From the NCBI GenBank assembly GCA_021737645.1, contig JAIPDO010000010.1, forward strand, positions 1-64,000: a DNA stretch of 64,000 bases. Direction: 5' to 3'. A model generated the notes under the pieces. The model was not told the DNA's origin. It made no database searches and was given only the letters and a program-made list of their open reading frames with translations. A program made the translations under genes and the position numbers. Position 1 is the stretch's first letter. Every line of letters starts with the position of its first letter. The DNA is from Desulfarculaceae bacterium (GTDB taxonomy: Bacteria > Desulfobacterota > Desulfarculia > Desulfarculales > Desulfarculaceae). This document shows positions 19,254-28,027 of this stretch, piece after piece.

Positions 19254-19366
19254 GCTGAGAAATATCAGGCTAAGCGTGCGTTTTTATGGCGTAAACCTCT
19301 GGGGCTTCGAAATAGGCGTCCCTGGCGGTTCAGTAAAAAGGTACAGTTTAGATATATAATATATAA

Positions 19367-19388
19367 AAACATACCAATAAGTATGTTT
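19367..19388 (-). terminator. Hairpin at the end of the HMG-CoA-lyase-like gene
   Basis: AAACATAC and GTATGTTT form a perfect 8-bp stem with a 6-base loop, overlapping the stop codon. On the minus strand it runs into TTTTTATATATT. It may be a terminator or, given the AT-rich surroundings before nifA, an operator. Confidence 0.5.
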
Positions 19389-20298
19389 AATGCCCTACTC
19401 TTACCCTTCTGTTAGATAATATTGTGGCAAGCAGGGTTGCCGCCCGATCCAGACCCGCAAAGTCCAGCCCAACATCCACGCTTTTACTGGCGAGGAACTT
19501 CGCGGCCCGGGCAAGCGGCAGGTTGGCCGGGGGCTGGCCAGGCAGGAATGGGCACCCGCCACGGCCCATTAGGGTGGCGTCCAACCAATCCGCCCCGCCG
19601 CTCCAGGCGGCCTCCAGATTGGCGGCAAGCTGGTTTTGGCCGCCGTGCAGGTGCAAACCCAGCTTCGCGCCGGGAAGTTCTTCATGTAAATAATCCAAGG
19701 CCTCGGCCAGCCGCTGGGGGGTGGCTCTCCCAGCGGTGTCGGCCAGGGCCAGGCGGTGCACCCCCAGGCTGTGGAAGGGCATGAGCCATTGTAAAAGCCG
19801 CCCTGGTTCCGGCGGCCCCAGCATGGGACCCCCGAAGGCGCACTGCAAACCCATGCGCACCGTGAGGCCTTGGGCCAGGGCCTCGGCGGCCATGTCCCGG
19901 CAACGGGCCATGCCGTGCTCCACCGAGCAGCCCAGGTTGCGCCGGCTGTGGATGTGCGACAGGGAGGCGGACAGGGCCACATGGGTGATGCCGCAATCCA
20001 AGGCGCGCTTCAGGCCCCGGAAGTTGAACACTAAGGACCAGATCTCAAGGCCGGGCAACTGGTTGATACTGGCAAACAATTGCTCGATATGCGACATCTG
20101 GGGCATGCGGTCGGTGCGCACCAAGGAGCCTACCTGGAAGCGGCGCACTCCGGCCTGGATCAGCGCCTCCAGCAGGCGTAGGCGCTCGGTGAGCGGTATC
20201 TCGTGGGGTTGGATCTGAAAGGCCTCCCGCAGGGTCTGGTCTTCCAGCCCCATAACCCTGGGGCTGTCTATATTGGTAAGCACGGCGTTCGAAGACAT
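19387..20298 (-). CDS. DRE-TIM metallolyase, HMG-CoA lyase-like
   Basis: The 303-residue protein belongs to the HMG-CoA lyase/homocitrate synthase superfamily (TIM barrel). It starts DQTLREAF, where HMG-CoA lyases have a PRDGLQNE-like motif. It keeps the metal-binding HxH (GLHLHGG), the catalytic loop Cys (GRGGCPF) and the Asn of QPPANLP. The HxHD aspartate is replaced by Gly. HMG-CoA lyases split hydroxymethylglutaryl-CoA; homocitrate synthase (NifV) makes the organic acid of FeMo-co. No nifV is seen in the window. A sigma-54 promoter stands upstream and nifA is downstream on the same strand, so a nif-related role is plausible but unproven. Confidence 0.75.
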   Translation of the reverse strand: MSSNAVLTNIDSPRVMGLEDQTLREAFQIQPHEIPLTERLRLLEALIQAGVRRFQVGSLVRTDRMPQMSHIEQLFASINQLPGLEIWSLVFNFRGLKRALDCGITHVALSASLSHIHSRRNLGCSVEHGMARCRDMAAEALAQGLTVRMGLQCAFGGPMLGPPEPGRLLQWLMPFHSLGVHRLALADTAGRATPQRLAEALDYLHEELPGAKLGLHLHGGQNQLAANLEAAWSGGADWLDATLMGRGGCPFLPGQPPANLPLARAAKFLASKSVDVGLDFAGLDRAATLLATILSNRRVRVGH

Positions 20299-20375
20299 AT
20301 GCCCAACTCCCGATTCGGTGGTGTCGCGGAGCCCGGATAGCGCTTGCCCGCGCCGGGCCCATGCCCCTCAACATT

Positions 20376-20389
20376 GCAAACACCGCACC
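20376..20389 (-). promoter_or_regulatory. Sigma-54 promoter of the HMG-CoA-lyase-like gene
   Basis: On the minus strand TGGTGCGGTGTTTGC keeps GG-N10-GC with CG and TTGC at consensus positions. It lies about 66 nt plus a short initiation gap upstream of the start codon at 20298. The match would place this gene under NifA or another RpoN activator. Nothing else clear is seen in the 20299-20605 gap. Confidence 0.6.
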
Positions 20390-20605
20390 ACACAGGAGCC
20401 GCACGCTAGCTAAAAGTAATTGTCGTTTTATTCCTAATGCTTGGGCTAAGAAGCCTCCACGAGCCTGCCGACCGGATGGCTAGGGGATGCTTCCAAAGGG
20501 TAGGGCTGTTGACAAAATGGGGCTGTCTTGGCCCTAAAACGACGCTACCCCCAGGAGCGAGTCCAGGGGGTGGCGGGAGGTATCGGTTGAAGCGTTTGCT
20601 TTAGG

Positions 20606-21421
20606 TTAGGCCGGTATGTCCTCGCGGGCCGGGGCGCCGCCCACCAGGGCCAGCCGGGGCGCGGCCATGGTGATGCCCTCCTCGGCGAACTTGTTGTCGA
20701 TCACCTCGTTGAGGGACCACTTGCCGGTGATGGCGTATTTGCGGGCCACCCAGAAGCGGGCCTGCATCTCCCGGTAGTTGGGCGAGAACCTGGCGATGAC
20801 CACCTTGGGGGCGGGTTTGTCCAGCACCCGCTCGTCACCCTCCAAAATGTCCATCACCACCTTTTTCACCTTGGCCAGGTCCTGGTCGTAAGGGATGAAA
20901 AAGTCGATGTCAACCCGGCGTTTGGGCTTGGCGCTGAAGTTCACCACCTGGTCGTTCATCACCTTGTGGTTGGGTATGAAGATCACCTTGCCGTCAAAGG
21001 TCCTGAGTTGGGTGTACATGATGGAGACATTCTCCACGTTGCCCACCTTGCCGCCGATGCCCACGGTGTCGCCCTTTTTGAGCGGTAGCCTGGGGATGTA
21101 GGGCTTGGCGATGATGTAGGCGGCCACCAGGATCATGAGGATGACCACGATGGTGCGGAACAGGAGCATGCCTGGGAAGCCCAGCACGTTGAGGACCACC
21201 AAGGTGGCCATGAACAGCACTATGATGTGCAGGCCGGTGACCGACATGGCCGCCCGGCGCTCGGGTACGCCGAATTTTACCAATAAGTTGGCCAGCACCC
21301 GCCCCAGGAAAACGGTCAGGAACAGCACGATCACCAACAGGATCACCGCTTTGACCACGATGGGGCCGAATTTGTCTCCAACCTCGCTGATTTGGCTCAC
21401 GTATGTGTTCATAGAATCCAT
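20606..21421 (-). CDS. MscS family small-conductance mechanosensitive channel
   Basis: The protein is 271 residues from the ATG at 21421, which follows AGGAGGTGGTC. It has three membrane segments. The pore-lining helix region and the beta domain carry the MscS signature (LPLKKGDTVGIGGKVGNVENVSIMYTQLRT, split; IPNHKVMNDQVVNFS). A cytosolic alpha/beta vestibule follows (ARFWVARKYAITGKWSLNEVI). It should release osmolytes during osmotic downshock. The length fits the minimal MscS type. The gene has no functional neighbour; 21422-21836 holds only AT-rich spacer, probably with promoters for this gene and the divergent efflux operon. Confidence 0.9.
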   Translation of the reverse strand: MDSMNTYVSQISEVGDKFGPIVVKAVILLVIVLFLTVFLGRVLANLLVKFGVPERRAAMSVTGLHIIVLFMATLVVLNVLGFPGMLLFRTIVVILMILVAAYIIAKPYIPRLPLKKGDTVGIGGKVGNVENVSIMYTQLRTFDGKVIFIPNHKVMNDQVVNFSAKPKRRVDIDFFIPYDQDLAKVKKVVMDILEGDERVLDKPAPKVVIARFSPNYREMQARFWVARKYAITGKWSLNEVIDNKFAEEGITMAAPRLALVGGAPAREDIPA

Positions 21422-21836
21422 GACCACCTCCTGAGGTAGTGGAATGGCAGTGGCCGGCCCCCTGCTTGCTAAAAGCCCCGGTCCCGTTTCATACAGCGGC
21501 CAATGGTCACCGTTACGGCGGGCGTGCATGGCCTCCCGGCATTATTACCTATTCAGGCTACACCTTCTACATTATCCCAGTCTATACTCAGCCCGAGAAA
21601 TCAATTGCCTCGCCCTCACGCGGCGCGGCAAAGTCCTTACATCAACAATTGACTACTATAAATATATTAGCTAAATGTGCATTGGTTGGTGCCACAGCAG
21701 ACCCGGCCCGTTGGCGACCGCCCTAGCCAGGGCAGTGAAAGTTGCGGAGCCGGGGTTGTTACAACTGTCTGATAAAAAATACTATATTCATAATTGTGCT
21801 TGGCTTGGGACAAACGCGAGGCTATTATCAGGCAAC

Positions 21837-23423
21837 ATGAAGTGTGCAAGATGGAACAATCTTAAAACGGGGGCGGGTTGGGCCATTACAGTTGCTCTGG
21901 TGCTGTTGTTGAGTACCGGGACAGCCCTGGGGGAGGGTCAGGCGGAAAGCGAGTTGCCCCTGTTGCCGGGAGGAGGCATTGGTAAGGCCCAAAAAATGAG
22001 CCTTCCCGAAGCCGTTTTTCTGGTGGTGCGCGGCAACACCAGCATCGAAAACGCCTACCTGGACCGGGTGGTGCAGAAGTTCGGCCTGGAGGTGGAGGAG
22101 CACAAGTTCAAGCCCGACATCTCTTTTGACTCCAGCTTGGTCCGCTCGGGCTCCGATGAGGAGTACGACTACTCCGACGGCGACAACACGACAGACACCA
22201 ACGATACCCAGTTTCAGGCCACGGCCTCTATGACCGAACTGATACCCACCGGCGCCCAGTTCACCTTTAGCTGGGAGTTCAACAAGACAACCGGCGACAC
22301 TTCCGGCAGCTACTCCAGCGATGATGACAGCACCGTCAACACCTGGAGCATTCAAATGCAGCAGCCCCTGCTCAGGGGAGGCGGCATAGACGTGAACATG
22401 GCTTCGGTGCGCCAGGCCCGCATCAGCGAGCAGCAGAATATACTGGCCCTCAAGGGCACCCTCATCGACACCATCACCACCACTATTTTCGATTACCGCT
22501 CTTTTCTGGAGTCGGCCCGTCAGGTGGTCATCGTGCTGCGCTCTCTTAAGCGGGCCTACCAGCTGCTGGAGGAGAACAAGGCTCTCATCGCCGCCGGGCG
22601 CATGGCCAAAAGCGACCTGGTGCAGTCGGAGTCGAACCTGGCCAACCAGCGCATCGCCTACCAGCAGACCCTCAATGACGTGCAGCAAACCCGCCTTGAG
22701 TTGTTGCGTACCCTGAACCTGAACAAAAACACCAAAATAGATCCGACCGAGGTGTTCAATCTGCCCAAAACCCTTCCCACCATGAAGCAGTGCCTGGCTC
22801 TGGCCTATGCCAACCAGCCCGCTTATTTGCAGGCCAAGTTGGTGCTGGAATACAGCAAACAGGATATGGTTTTGGCCAAAAACAACATGTTGTGGGACTT
22901 GAACCTTTTGGTCAACTACAACCGTACCGACACCCGCTCCGCCTCGGACGGCGACTCCAACGACTCCAACTGGGACGCCGGGTTGTACCTGAGCATTCCG
23001 GTATATGGGCAGACCCGCATGAACCGCCAGTCCCAATTGCTTTCGGCGCGCTCCAACCTGCTCAAGGCCAAAAACAGCCTTAGGCAGTCCAACGAAAACC
23101 TGCTGATCGACGTGGACAACGGGCTGAGGGATGTGAGTATAAAAAAAGAGCAGGTCAAGCTGTCGCGCGAAGCCCTGCGGCTTTCCCAGTTGCAGCTGCA
23201 AAACGAGCAGGAAAAGCTTAAATACGGACGTTCCTCCAACTTTCAGGTGGTTAGTTATCAGCTTGACTTGGCCAACGCGGAGAACACCTTGCTTACTGCG
23301 GAAGTAGACTACCTTAACAGCCTGGTCAGCCTGGACCAGACCCTGGGCACCACCTTGAACACCTGGCGCATAGACTTCAAAACCCAGCGTAAATCGGCCG
23401 AAAGTAAGGTGTGGGGACGATGA
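21837..23423 (+). CDS. TolC family outer membrane efflux protein
   Basis: The 528-residue protein from ATG 21837 has a signal peptide (AITVALVLLLSTGTALG) and two internal repeats of long amphipathic helices and short strands, as in TolC/OEP channels (ENKALIAAGRMAKSDLVQSE; QEKLKYGRSSNFQVVSYQLDLANAE, split). An acidic low-complexity stretch (SDEEYDYSDGDNTTDTND) lies in the first repeat. It should form the outer membrane duct for the adaptor and ABC transporter encoded next. The start has only a weak ribosome site; upstream in-frame codons show no signal peptide. Confidence 0.88.
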   Translation: MKCARWNNLKTGAGWAITVALVLLLSTGTALGEGQAESELPLLPGGGIGKAQKMSLPEAVFLVVRGNTSIENAYLDRVVQKFGLEVEEHKFKPDISFDSSLVRSGSDEEYDYSDGDNTTDTNDTQFQATASMTELIPTGAQFTFSWEFNKTTGDTSGSYSSDDDSTVNTWSIQMQQPLLRGGGIDVNMASVRQARISEQQNILALKGTLIDTITTTIFDYRSFLESARQVVIVLRSLKRAYQLLEENKALIAAGRMAKSDLVQSESNLANQRIAYQQTLNDVQQTRLELLRTLNLNKNTKIDPTEVFNLPKTLPTMKQCLALAYANQPAYLQAKLVLEYSKQDMVLAKNNMLWDLNLLVNYNRTDTRSASDGDSNDSNWDAGLYLSIPVYGQTRMNRQSQLLSARSNLLKAKNSLRQSNENLLIDVDNGLRDVSIKKEQVKLSREALRLSQLQLQNEQEKLKYGRSSNFQVVSYQLDLANAENTLLTAEVDYLNSLVSLDQTLGTTLNTWRIDFKTQRKSAESKVWGR

Positions 23424-23452
23424 ACCGGCCGGAAACGAGGAGTTGCTGAGCC

Positions 23453-25204
23453 ATGGCTGAAGCCAAGCTCGATTACCAAAAGCTGGTGAGCGGTTTGCCC
23501 CAAGGAATCTTGGGCCTGGGGCCACAGGGTGAAGTGAGGCAGATGAATGCCGCGGCCGGCCGAATTCTGGGGATAGCCCCGGACCAGGCTTCCGGACGAA
23601 TCTTCAGCGAGCTGTTCGCCGATCGCCTGGAGCAGGGCGAAGAGCTTTTCAAGACCATCGCCTCGGCCCAGTCCAAGGGCACCGCCATCAGCGGCCTGGT
23701 CATACCTCTGCCGGGCAGCGACGGCGAGCAGAACCATGTCGCTCTTACGGTAAGCCCTCTTGCCGGGGGTGAGTCGGCGGTAGTGCTGGCCGATGTCAGC
23801 CGACAGGAGCAGATGCGGCGGCACCACCAGAAAAAGCACGATCAGGCCACCAGCTGGGCCCTGCGCCTGGAGCAGGAAAAAACCAGGCTGGAGCAGATGC
23901 TGAAAAAACATACGCGCCTGCGCCTGTTGGCGGCTCTGGTGATTATCCTTGTTTTCGCTGGGGCTGGTTTTTACGTGTGGACCCGCACCAACCTTGTCTC
24001 CTATGTGGAACACGAGGTCCATGGCACCACAAAAGCCGCCGCCGCCGGAGCCACCGTCACCGTGCAGCCCTGCCTCCTCAACTCTTCCATCACGCTCTCG
24101 GGCAGCATCCAACCCTACGAGACCATCAACCTGTTAAGTCCATTTGCCGGACGCATTTTGGAGAGGCATTTCGACTATGGGCAAAAGGTGAACCAGGGCG
24201 ACCTGCTGCTCAAACTGGACATCTCGGAGTTGGAACTGAAGTTGAGGGATGCTGAAGTCGCGGCCATAAAGGCCCAGGATGACTACAACAAGCTCAAGGA
24301 TTGGAAGCACAGCCCCACCGTTCTGCAGGCCCAGCGCGCGCTGAACAAGGCCGAAAATGATTTGGACGTCACCCAACAAAAACTGAAAGAGTCGGAGATG
24401 CTCTACAAGCGGGGCATTATCCCTCTGGACGAATTCCGTTCCTTGAAGGAGCAGGTGCTCAACCAAACCATCAGTCTCTCCACCCTCAAGGACCAACTGC
24501 GCACGGCCGTTGAAAAGGGCAGGCGAGATAATCTTAGGGTGGCCAGGCTGCAAAAAGAAAATGCCGATGCCAAGCTGGCCAAGATTCGGCGTCATATAAA
24601 AAAGGGCCGCATCGTGGCCCCTGTGGTGGGAGTGGCCATAAAGCCCACTGGAGACCATGCCAGCAAAAAAGAAAACGCAACCGAGGTGGGTTACGAGGTG
24701 CAAAAGGGGCAGGTCCTGTTGGCGCTGGGCAACCTGGAGCGGCTTTCGGTTTTAACCCACGTGGGCGAATTGAACGTGGCCAAATTGAATAAAGGGCAAA
24801 AGGTGGTGATCACCAGCTACGCCTTCCCTGATCTGGTGATCAATGGTCACATCGACACGGTCAGCTCACAGGCCATCCAGAGCGGTTCCGATTCGCCTCC
24901 ATCGTTCCTGGTCAAAGTGACCACGGACGATCTCACTCCGGCCCAGCAGGCAAAGCTGCGCCTGGGCATGAGCGCCGACTTGGAAGTGCAGGTCTTCGTC
25001 AATCCCAAGGCCCTGGTGGTGCCCATTGCGGCGGTGCATCCCTGCGCCAAGGGCGGCCACGCCGTCACCGTGGTCGATGAGAGCGGGGCTTGCAAGGACG
25101 TGGGCGTAAAGACCGGCGTCACCACAATGGATAAGGTGGAGATAACCAAGGGCCTGAAGCCCGGCGACAAGGTGCTCGTGCCCGCGGCCCCGCAGGGGGG
25201 CTGA
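23453..25204 (+). CDS. Efflux adaptor (HlyD/MacA family) with an N-terminal cytoplasmic PAS domain
   Basis: The protein has 583 residues, while typical MacA adaptors have about 370-400. Residues 1-120 look like a PAS sensor (YQKLVSGLPQGILGLGPQGEV...; MNAAAGRILGIAP), followed by a charged coiled coil, one membrane helix (LRLLAALVIILVFAGAGFYVW, split, about 158-180) and then a periplasmic adaptor: barrel-sandwich hybrid (SPFAGRILERHFDYGQKVNQGD), an alpha-hairpin of about 100 residues and beta-barrel domains. PAS would face the cytoplasm. It links TolC and the MacB-like pump in the same operon; the PAS part could sense a ligand or redox state and gate export. Confidence 0.85.
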   Translation: MAEAKLDYQKLVSGLPQGILGLGPQGEVRQMNAAAGRILGIAPDQASGRIFSELFADRLEQGEELFKTIASAQSKGTAISGLVIPLPGSDGEQNHVALTVSPLAGGESAVVLADVSRQEQMRRHHQKKHDQATSWALRLEQEKTRLEQMLKKHTRLRLLAALVIILVFAGAGFYVWTRTNLVSYVEHEVHGTTKAAAAGATVTVQPCLLNSSITLSGSIQPYETINLLSPFAGRILERHFDYGQKVNQGDLLLKLDISELELKLRDAEVAAIKAQDDYNKLKDWKHSPTVLQAQRALNKAENDLDVTQQKLKESEMLYKRGIIPLDEFRSLKEQVLNQTISLSTLKDQLRTAVEKGRRDNLRVARLQKENADAKLAKIRRHIKKGRIVAPVVGVAIKPTGDHASKKENATEVGYEVQKGQVLLALGNLERLSVLTHVGELNVAKLNKGQKVVITSYAFPDLVINGHIDTVSSQAIQSGSDSPPSFLVKVTTDDLTPAQQAKLRLGMSADLEVQVFVNPKALVVPIAAVHPCAKGGHAVTVVDESGACKDVGVKTGVTTMDKVEITKGLKPGDKVLVPAAPQGG

Positions 25205-25212
25205 AACACGCC

Positions 25213-25887
25213 ATGGCCCTGATCGAACTCAGCAGCATAACCAAGACCTATCACATCGGCGAGATGGACGTGGATGTGCTCAAGGGGGTGGACTTGTCCG
25301 TGGAGGCGGGGGAACTGCTGGCTATCATGGGCGAGAGCGGCGGCGGCAAATCCACCCTGATGAATATAATCGGTTTTTTAGATAGTCCCAGCGGAGGCGC
25401 CTATAAGTTCGATGGTGAGGATGTCGATCATCTCGATGACAATGATTTGGCCCGCATCCGCAACCAGAAGATCGGGTTTATCTTTCAGCAGTTCAACCTG
25501 CTGCCTCGGCTCACCGCCCTGGAAAACGTGAGTTTGCCCCTGGTTTACCGGGGAGTCCCAAGCCATCAGCGCGAAAAGTTGGCCGAACAGATGCTCAAGC
25601 GGGTGGGCATGGGCGACCGCATGACCCACCACCCACCCGAGCTATCCGGCGGCCAGCAGCAAAGGGTGGCCATAGCCCGAGCCCTGTCCGGCAGCCCCTC
25701 GCTTATTCTGGCCGACGAGCCCACCGGGGCCCTGGACTCCCAGGTGAGCCAGGAGATAATGGACATCTTTTTGGACCTGAACCGGGAAAAGAAGATAACC
25801 ACGGTGATGGTGACCCACGACCCCAAAGTGGGGAGGCAATGCCGCCGTACGGTGCGTATGGCCGACGGCTGCCTGGTCGAGGTTTGA
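25213..25887 (+). CDS. MacB/LolD-type ABC transporter ATP-binding protein
   Basis: The 224-residue ATPase has Walker A (GESGGGKST), Q-loop (FQQFNLLPRLTALENV), signature LSGGQQQR, Walker B (LILADEPTGALD) and the switch His (MVTHD). This is the MacB/LolD subfamily, here separate from its permease. It powers the export system together with the permease that starts seven bases after its stop. The adaptor gene ends eight bases before its start, so the operon is tight. Confidence 0.93.
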   Translation: MALIELSSITKTYHIGEMDVDVLKGVDLSVEAGELLAIMGESGGGKSTLMNIIGFLDSPSGGAYKFDGEDVDHLDDNDLARIRNQKIGFIFQQFNLLPRLTALENVSLPLVYRGVPSHQREKLAEQMLKRVGMGDRMTHHPPELSGGQQQRVAIARALSGSPSLILADEPTGALDSQVSQEIMDIFLDLNREKKITTVMVTHDPKVGRQCRRTVRMADGCLVEV

Positions 25888-25893
25888 TCACGT

Positions 25894-27102
25894 ATGATCG
25901 CTTTCAACGAAATAGTGCGTGAGGCGCTCAAAAGCCAGGCCGCGGCCAAGCAAAGGACCGTTCTGGCCCTGATCGGCATCGTTATCGGCATCGGTTCGGT
26001 CATCGCCCTGGTCACGGTAGGCCAGATGGTGCAGCTCACTTCCGAGCAGCAGTTTAGGCAGATGGGCACCAACATCATCACCATCCAGCGCGGGTGGGGT
26101 GACTCCAAGGCCGGGGCGGGCAAACAGGACCGTCAGGGTGAGATGATAACTTGGAGCGAGGCCAAGGGCCTGGCCAAAAAATTTCCCAAGCTCGAAGCGG
26201 TGTCCCCCTACACCAGCAGCTGGGGTCAGCCGCTATACGCCGATAAATCCTTGGACATGCCGGTATTGGGGGTGACCAGCAGCTTTGGGAACATCAACAA
26301 GCTGACCATGGCCCAGGGCCGCTTTATCAGCGATTTGGACGGCTACTCCTTTTTTGGGGTGTTGGGCGCCGGGGCTGCGGCCAAACTGCGCCAGAGGGGA
26401 GCCAAAAAGCTCCTAGGCGAGACGGTGTTTTTCAAGGGCCGTGGTTTTAAGATAATCGGGGTGCTGAATAGAGCCGAAGAGGGCGGCATGCGCCCCTTTG
26501 AGATAAACCCAGGAATGATGATCCCCATACACACCTCTTTTCTTTTCAAGCAAAACCGCTCACTCACCGAGATCATGGCCCGCCTCGCGCCAGGGATGGA
26601 CCGCCGGAAACTGGCTTATTCACTTGAGCAATATTTCAAAATGTATCATCCCAAATTGAGCATCCAGGTGCGTAGCGCCGAGCAGCTAATTGCGGAGATG
26701 GCCAAACAGAGTCGGTTGTTCACGCTTTTATTGGCTGCCATTGGCAGCATTTCGCTGTTGGTGGGAGGCATCGGGGTGATGAATGTGATGCTGGTCGCGG
26801 TATCCGAGCGGCGCAAGGAAATCGGCATCCGACGGGCTCTGGGGGCAATGCAGATCGACATCAGGGCTCAGTTCCTGGTGGAATCGGTGATCCTGTGCCT
26901 GGCTGGTGGAGTGATCGGCATCGCTTTGGGGGTTGGTGCTGCCTATGTGCTGGCCAAAGTCAACGAGTGGATTTTTTTCGTGTCTGGCATGGGCCTGGTC
27001 TTGGGCGTGGGGGTCTCCAGCGCCATCGGAGTATTTTTCGGCTATTTTCCAGCTCGCCAGGCCAGCCGCCTCGACCCCATTCTGGCGCTCAGGGACGAAT
27101 AA
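25894..27102 (+). CDS. MacB-type ABC transporter permease (FtsX domain)
   Basis: The 402-residue protein has the MacB topology: one N-terminal membrane helix (TVLALIGIVIGIGSVIALVT), a periplasmic MacB_PCD domain of about 220 residues, then three C-terminal helices of the FtsX type. The conserved GGIGVMNVMLVAVSERRKEIG (split) lies in the coupling region, and the protein ends ARQASRLDPILALRDE. With the ATPase, the PAS-adaptor and TolC it forms a mechanotransmission-type exporter of peptides, lipids or macrolide-like compounds. The cargo is unknown. Confidence 0.93.
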   Translation: MIAFNEIVREALKSQAAAKQRTVLALIGIVIGIGSVIALVTVGQMVQLTSEQQFRQMGTNIITIQRGWGDSKAGAGKQDRQGEMITWSEAKGLAKKFPKLEAVSPYTSSWGQPLYADKSLDMPVLGVTSSFGNINKLTMAQGRFISDLDGYSFFGVLGAGAAAKLRQRGAKKLLGETVFFKGRGFKIIGVLNRAEEGGMRPFEINPGMMIPIHTSFLFKQNRSLTEIMARLAPGMDRRKLAYSLEQYFKMYHPKLSIQVRSAEQLIAEMAKQSRLFTLLLAAIGSISLLVGGIGVMNVMLVAVSERRKEIGIRRALGAMQIDIRAQFLVESVILCLAGGVIGIALGVGAAYVLAKVNEWIFFVSGMGLVLGVGVSSAIGVFFGYFPARQASRLDPILALRDE

Positions 27103-27348
27103 CGCAGGTTGCACCGGGGATTTTTGTGCTTACCTTAGGGTGGAAGTCGACGAGTATTGAAAAGTAAGGATTATGACCATCCAATGACGATTTAGGCGCT
27201 GGTAGACATCGGGGGTGATTGAGGTAGCGCAACCGCTTTGGACGCATTAAGGTTGCATAGTTAATAAAGCCCGCAAGGGTTCAAGTTCGACGCGTATGTT
27301 TTAGCCTGCTCGTAGTTTTGACACCATTTGAGCTGAAAGGAAATGAGA

Positions 27349-27732
27349 ATGAAGAAATCGCTGAGGATCATGCTTGTTTTGGCGCTTGGGGCTTTTCTTC
27401 TGACAGGCGCTTCAATAGCTATCGCAGGTGGCGGCCTCACCGGCAACTGGTCCGGTAACTGGAACTGCCCAGGCGGAGAGATCAAAAACGGTAAGCTTCA
27501 CGGCAACCTCACCCAAAACGGCGACAAGGTGGAAGGCACCTGGACCTTGGTCAATACCGTTGAAGGCACCATCACCGGTCATCTTTCCGGAACCGCCAAG
27601 GGCGGAATGTTTATCGGCAACCTGCCGACCGGTAAGGCCACCATCCACTTTGACGGCACCTACACCGACAACAAGATTTCCGGCAAATACTCATCGCCCA
27701 TCGGCAACGGTGGCTTCACTGTAACCAAATAG
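27349..27732 (+). CDS. Small secreted protein, function unknown
   Basis: The 127-residue protein from the ATG at 27349 has AAAGGA eight bases upstream; the ATG at 27343 is too close to that site. The signal peptide (LRIMLVLALGAFLLTGASIAIA) has an AIA-type cleavage site. The mature part is a series of short Gly-rich strands (GLTGNWSGNWNCPGGEIKNG..., NLTQNGDKVEGTWTL) and looks like a small periplasmic beta-barrel or sandwich. A second small secreted protein of similar style is at 43538-43981, but the two are not clearly homologous. It has its own terminator-like hairpin. Confidence 0.7.
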   Translation: MKKSLRIMLVLALGAFLLTGASIAIAGGGLTGNWSGNWNCPGGEIKNGKLHGNLTQNGDKVEGTWTLVNTVEGTITGHLSGTAKGGMFIGNLPTGKATIHFDGTYTDNKISGKYSSPIGNGGFTVTK

Positions 27733-27744
27733 CTGTTAATCTCC

Positions 27745-27774
27745 GGGGCCCATGGGTTCAGGCCCGTGGGCCCC
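27745..27774 (+). terminator. GC-rich hairpin after the secreted-protein gene
   Basis: GGGGCCCATGGG pairs with CCCGTGGGCCCC around a 6-base loop, 13 bases past the stop codon. It has no T-run, so it may terminate weakly or stabilise the mRNA end. Confidence 0.55.
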
Positions 27775-28027
27775 GTCACCATTACTTACCGGCATTTTAG
27801 CCTTAGATTGCCTCGCCTAACCTAGAGCCCAGGGCTGAATCAACGCCTCGGCTGCACCACCCTTTTCCATACCCGCCACAAATTGAAAGCCTGCCCTCCA
27901 AGTATCAACCCAAGAAGTGGTACATTGTTGGGGATCGGTCCAAGGGCCCACCCGCCCGCCGGGCGCATTTGGTCGCCCGGGGCCAGGGCTTGCGTTTTAA
28001 ATTGATGTGCGCACGGCGGAGATTTTT

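Noticed and set aside
21828..23525. A 565-codon minus-strand frame opposite the TolC-like gene
   Set aside because: The plus-strand gene has signal peptide and TolC repeats. The antisense frame lacks any motif and a credible ribosome site.
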